A stretch of DNA of 64,000 nt, taken from an uncultured Alphaproteobacteria bacterium (GTDB lineage Bacteria > Pseudomonadota > Alphaproteobacteria > RF32 > CAG-239). The stretch is from the NCBI GenBank assembly GCA_910585375.1, contig CAJUCZ010000007.1, positions 1 to 64,000 of the forward strand, in the 5' to 3' direction. Within the stretch, counting starts at the first letter, position 1, and each line of letters begins with the position of its first letter. The notes under the pieces were generated by a model. It worked only from the letters and a program-made list of their open reading frames with translations. It was not told where the DNA came from and did not search any database. Shown here in pieces: positions 61,057-64,000 of the stretch. The translations under genes and the position numbers were made by a program.

Positions 61057-62439
61057 ATGACATTAAAAGTCGCAATTATCGGACGGCCGAATGTCGGAAA
61101 GTCAACGCTGTTTAATCGGCTGGCCGGTCGAAAGGTTGCCATTGTTCATGATCAGCCCGGCGTAACCCGCGACCGGCGTGAAGCGTCTGCAAAACTTAGA
61201 GATATGGCATTAACGATTGTTGACACGGCAGGTTATGAATATTCCAATGAAGACAATTTGGAACGGCGGATGTGGGAACAGACCAAACGCGCGATAGATG
61301 AAGCGGACGTAACACTTTTTTTGTTTGACGCCCGTGCAGGTTTGCAGCCTTATGATGAGCATTTTGCCGATATTCTGCGGCAATCGGGTAAGCCGGTTAT
61401 CCTGTTGGCCAACAAATGTGAGAGCAAAACACAGGAAGACAGCATTTATGAAGCTTATAAGCTCGGACTGGGCCAACCTGTTCCGTTTTCGGCCGAACAT
61501 GGCTTGGGGCTGAATGAGCTTTATGATGCTCTGAAAGAATTTGACAAGAAAAAGTCGGCTGTGCAGTCTGAAACTGCCGAAGATGAGGCTACCGGCGATG
61601 AGGAGGAGGACAAAGAAAACAAACGCCCGATTCAGCTGGCGATTGTAGGACGGCCGAATGTCGGAAAATCAACGCTTGTCAATGCGTTGTTAAAAGATGA
61701 AAGAATGCTGACGGGACCCGAAGCCGGTGTAACCCGCGATGCGATTACCAGCGAATGGGTTTGGGAAGGGCATAAGATTAATTTGGTGGATACGGCCGGA
61801 TTGCGCAAGCAGGCCAGAATTTCCGACTCATTGGAAAAAATGGCTGCCGCCAGCACCAAACATGCCGCTTTTATGGCTCAGGTTGTCGTCTTGGTTTTGG
61901 ATGCCGATGCCGTATTGGAAAAGCAGGATTTGACTATTGCCCGACAAGTGATTGACGAAGGGCGGGCCTTAGTCATTGCTGTCAACAAGTGGGACATAGC
62001 CAACAGGAAAGAAGCGCTTGACCAGTTGAACTACAAGCTGGAGACTTCTCTGACGCAGATTGACGGTGTGCCGACGGTTACAATTTCGGCCTTGAAAGGA
62101 GAAAATCTTGACAAGCTGATGCGGGCTGTGATTAAGGTTTATAACCGGTGGCGCAGCCGGATTCCAACCGCTCCGCTAAACCAGTGGTTCTCTGACATGA
62201 TAGACAATTATCCGCCGCCTTTAGGCAAAAATAAACGACGGATTAAGTTGCGTTACATTACTCAGGCCAAAACCAGACCGCCTTCATTTTATATTTTTTC
62301 CAGCAATCCTGAAGGACTGCCGGAATCTTATTTGCGTTATCTGACCAACAGCTTGCGTGAGAATTTTGATTTGCGCGGTATTCCGTTAAGGATTACCGTC
62401 AGAAAGACCGGCAATCCTTATGCCGACAAAAAACGGTAA
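61057..62439 (+). CDS. der: Ribosome-assembly GTPase Der
   Basis: Tandem-GTPase for 50S maturation. It is 460 residues. First G domain: GRPNVGKSTLFNRL (G1), DTAGYE (G3), NKCE (G4). An acidic linker with TAEDEATGDEEEDKENK leads to the second: GRPNVGKSTLVNAL, DTAGLRKQ, NKWD. The C-terminal KH-like domain (PPSFYIFSSNPEGLPESYLR) is intact. Last gene of the yfgM-bamB-der operon. Confidence 0.98.
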   Translation: MTLKVAIIGRPNVGKSTLFNRLAGRKVAIVHDQPGVTRDRREASAKLRDMALTIVDTAGYEYSNEDNLERRMWEQTKRAIDEADVTLFLFDARAGLQPYDEHFADILRQSGKPVILLANKCESKTQEDSIYEAYKLGLGQPVPFSAEHGLGLNELYDALKEFDKKKSAVQSETAEDEATGDEEEDKENKRPIQLAIVGRPNVGKSTLVNALLKDERMLTGPEAGVTRDAITSEWVWEGHKINLVDTAGLRKQARISDSLEKMAAASTKHAAFMAQVVVLVLDADAVLEKQDLTIARQVIDEGRALVIAVNKWDIANRKEALDQLNYKLETSLTQIDGVPTVTISALKGENLDKLMRAVIKVYNRWRSRIPTAPLNQWFSDMIDNYPPPLGKNKRRIKLRYITQAKTRPPSFYIFSSNPEGLPESYLRYLTNSLRENFDLRGIPLRITVRKTGNPYADKKR

Positions 62440-62447
62440 TTTGTTTT

Positions 62448-62480
62448 TTCCCGCTTTGTAATCCGGCGGGATTTTTTTTT
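62448..62480 (+). terminator. Terminator of yfgM-bamB-der
   Basis: CCCGC, eleven-base loop, GCGGG, then nine Ts. Confidence 0.85.
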
Positions 62481-62494
62481 ACGAAAAAGTCCTA

Positions 62495-62523
62495 TAGACA
62501 AAAATCAAAAATTATGTTATATA
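62495..62523 (+). promoter_or_regulatory. Promoter of two small membrane-anchored genes
   Basis: TAGACA, 17 bases, TATATA (a TATACT lies two bases farther), then an AT-rich leader with GAATTATTATTTG and no Shine-Dalgarno site. Confidence 0.55.
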
Positions 62524-62568
62524 CTTAATGAAAATGAATTATTATTTGTATAACTAAAAAAATTTATA

Positions 62569-62898
62569 ATGAATTGGATACTTATTTTAGGGACTTTGAT
62601 ATTTTCTTGGGCGCTAGTAAACTATTATCAGAAAAAGTATGATACTTTACAGCGCAGAATCAAGTACTATGATGACAAGCTTGATTTTGAGAAAAAAGAA
62701 CGAGAGAAATATATTAACAGTCTTCTGCATCTGACTTACGAATCGCACCCAGAGCAGATTATGTGGCTGGAAGATGTTTCTGATAATATTATCCGCAAGT
62801 GGATAAAAGATTTGCAAAACAGCCCGTCTCCCAAGCCTCGGGCAATAGCTTTTTTGCAAATGGAATTGCAGAGAAGAAAAAAAGTAATAAACATTTAA
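62569..62898 (+). CDS. Small membrane-anchored coiled-coil protein
   Basis: A 109-residue protein. An N-terminal membrane helix (WILILGTLIFSWALVNYY) is followed by a coiled coil (KYDTLQRRIKYYDDKLDFEK) and a compact helical end (DVSDNIIRKWIKDLQNSPSP; AIAFLQMELQRRKK). Shine-Dalgarno-free leader. It is followed after ten bases by another small anchored protein. Not recognised. Confidence 0.65.
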   Translation: MNWILILGTLIFSWALVNYYQKKYDTLQRRIKYYDDKLDFEKKEREKYINSLLHLTYESHPEQIMWLEDVSDNIIRKWIKDLQNSPSPKPRAIAFLQMELQRRKKVINI

Positions 62899-62908
62899 AT
62901 TAAAAAAC

Positions 62909-63064
62909 ATGGTTACATTAATTATTATTGTACTCATTGGCATTGCGGTGTTTCAATATCTGACCATTCAGGAAAAAAACAAAGAAATTGAGGCACAAGA
63001 CGAAATAATCCGCCAGTTGAATGACGAGCTTGAACAAGCTACCGATATTGAGGAATTTGACTAA
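62909..63064 (+). CDS. 51-residue membrane-anchored protein
   Basis: Short open frame directly after 62569-62898. MVTLIIIVLIGIAVFQYLTI is a membrane helix; QEKNKEIEAQDEIIRQLNDE begins a charged helix ending in an acidic tail. Same plan (helix then coiled coil) and AT-rich, Shine-Dalgarno-free context (AAATTAAAAAAC before ATG) as its neighbours, followed by a terminator. Size makes it less certain. Confidence 0.5.
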   Translation: MVTLIIIVLIGIAVFQYLTIQEKNKEIEAQDEIIRQLNDELEQATDIEEFD

Positions 63065-63080
63065 TTCCGCAGGATTGAAA

Positions 63081-63118
63081 AAACATTTGTCCGGTCAAAC
63101 AAGGCAAATGTTTTTTTT
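63081..63118 (+). terminator. Intrinsic terminator
   Basis: AACATTTG, loop, CAAATGTT, then Ts. Confidence 0.8.
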
Positions 63119-63129
63119 ATAATTAACTC

Positions 63130-63160
63130 TGGACATTTTAATTTTTTGGCATTATATAAT
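63130..63160 (+). promoter_or_regulatory. Promoter of 63205-63435
   Basis: TGGACA, 17 bases, TATATA (TATAAT two bases later); AT-rich leader (AAAATTATTATAAC) without a Shine-Dalgarno site. Confidence 0.55.
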
Positions 63161-63204
63161 CTGCCGAATTAAAATTATTATAACATTTAAAAAATTATCA
63201 AATC

Positions 63205-63435
63205 ATGGAAAATATTATTTTGTTACTAGTGACAGCACTTGCCGTCTTAATTGTCATTATCAAGGTAAAAAACGTCCGTTTATCCCATATTGAGTCTCTC
63301 CTTTCGGAAGAAAAACAGAAAAGAGAAGCTTTGGAACTTCAAAACTCACGTTTGCACAACAAGCTGAAACAAATGAAACAGCAGCAGCCTTTTATGTCTG
63401 TCAGCAAAATTGGAAAATGCAATTTCGGTACGTGA
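63205..63435 (+). CDS. Small membrane-anchored coiled-coil protein
   Basis: A 76-residue protein: membrane helix IILLLVTALAVLIVIIKVKN then a coiled coil (HIESLLSEEKQKREALELQN; SRLHNKLKQMKQQQ). Third of a run of small anchored coiled-coil proteins after der. Not recognised. Confidence 0.6.
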   Translation: MENIILLLVTALAVLIVIIKVKNVRLSHIESLLSEEKQKREALELQNSRLHNKLKQMKQQQPFMSVSKIGKCNFGT

Positions 63436-63473
63436 AAAAAACTCCCGCTCAATTTATTTGACCGGGAGTTTTT
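63436..63473. terminator. Bidirectional intrinsic terminator
   Basis: AAACTCCCG, loop, CGGGAGTTTTT, between the convergent gene at 63205 and pssA. Confidence 0.85.
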
Positions 63474-63474
63474 A

Positions 63475-64000
63475 TTATTTGTCTGCGTTTTTGTTATATT
63501 CACTTTTTTCTTTAAGGAAAATAACTATACCCAACGGAATTGTCAGGGCATAGACCAGCGTTGCGACGCCCAGTGTAAACCAAGGCTGGGTAATGACGGA
63601 ACTGGCGAACCAGACCACAACCAACATCAGCGGAATAAACATCCAAACCGGAACTTTCATATGTTTGGTCGAAACAGTCGGAATCCGGCTGACCATCAGC
63701 AACGTCACGATACAAAGCAATGTCGCGCAAAAAGCATGCGAGCGGACGATATAGTTATATTCAGGAAAATCAAAAGAAATCAGTACGGGCATCAAAGCCA
63801 AGGCGGCTGCCGCCGGCGCCGGAACACCCACAAAAAAATGCAACCAATATTCCGGCTGAGGTTCATCTTCCAGCATGGTATTAAAACGTGCCAGACGCAT
63901 GGCCATGCCGATTGACATCAACAGGCAGAAAAACCAGCCGAATTTCGGCAAGTCAAACAAAGACCATTGATACAAAAGGATTGCCGGTGCCACGCCAAAG
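63475..64000 (-). CDS. pssA: CDP-diacylglycerol-serine O-phosphatidyltransferase, 3' part
   Basis: Incomplete: the frame runs off the right edge (FGVAPAILLYQWSLF is the first readable part), so the N-terminal CDP-alcohol phosphotransferase motif is outside the window. The visible 175 residues carry MRLARFNTMLEDEPQPEYW and FVGVPAPAAAALALMPVL, typical of bacterial type II PssA, and five or six membrane helices. It makes phosphatidylserine, the precursor of phosphatidylethanolamine. Confidence 0.88.
   Translation of the reverse strand, partial: FGVAPAILLYQWSLFDLPKFGWFFCLLMSIGMAMRLARFNTMLEDEPQPEYWLHFFVGVPAPAAAALALMPVLISFDFPEYNYIVRSHAFCATLLCIVTLLMVSRIPTVSTKHMKVPVWMFIPLMLVVVWFASSVITQPWFTLGVATLVYALTIPLGIVIFLKEKSEYNKNADK

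Overview
The window looks like chromosomal DNA of an alphaproteobacterium with moderate-to-low GC and very AT-rich spacers. The ParE-type topoisomerase subunit, the ruvAB-ybgC-tolQRA order, the MlaA/MlaC pair and a CTTG-N18-CCTATATAT heat-shock-type promoter before dnaK all fit that class. Uncultured gut or host-associated lineages (RF32/CAG-239-like) or relatives of the Rickettsiales/Holosporales seem likely. That placement is inference; there is no rRNA gene or tRNA in the window.

Layout: (1) 1-1430 is a composite repeat module: pyrimidine tract, palindromic repeat units, a small XRE-like gene and, upstream of it, a structured RNA that ends in its own terminator. (2) 1428-5820 (minus) is ruvA-ruvB-ybgC-tolQ-tolR-tolA; tolB/pal and ruvC are not at their usual places. 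(3) 5967-13578 holds a sugar aminotransferase, mlaA-mlaC, a coiled-coil protein and a long eukaryote-type ileS. (4) 13.8-18.2 kb is an AT-rich accessory island. It has a mosaic glycine-rich protein followed by a small membrane protein, then a displaced C-terminal fragment with its own small membrane protein. (5) 18.3-25.1 kb has small orphan genes read from strong promoters without Shine-Dalgarno sites, plus anmK and tyrS. (6) 25.5-30.4 kb is a Bat operon (DUF4381-BatA-BatB/C-BatD). (7) 30.7-38.4 kb has an XRE regulator, an MsbA-type exporter, DUF1294, lipoproteins and dtd. (8) 38.4-40.1 kb is a second copy of the composite module, in direct orientation. (9) 40.1-44.1 kb has dnaK, an inverted second copy of the mosaic gene plus membrane protein, and a third structured RNA. 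(10) 44.1-64.0 kb is mostly housekeeping: pepF, a GlmU-like uridylyltransferase, DUF2207, tsf-rpsB, parE, a RumA-type methyltransferase, a GGDEF protein, yfgM-like-bamB-der and the end of pssA.

Housekeeping themes are envelope integrity (Tol, Mla, BamB, YfgM-like, MsbA-like, AnmK, PssA), translation (IleRS, TyrRS, EF-Ts, S2, Dtd, Der) and DNA maintenance (RuvAB, ParE).

Two features deserve most attention. One is the duplicated structured RNA-terminator-HTH module: one helix has changed completely between the copies yet stays fully paired. The other is the pair of inverted loci whose protein keeps its body but changes its tail just after a YAEN motif, each tail sitting next to a member of one small-membrane-protein family. 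That layout resembles a toxin-tail/immunity array; the function is a hypothesis only.
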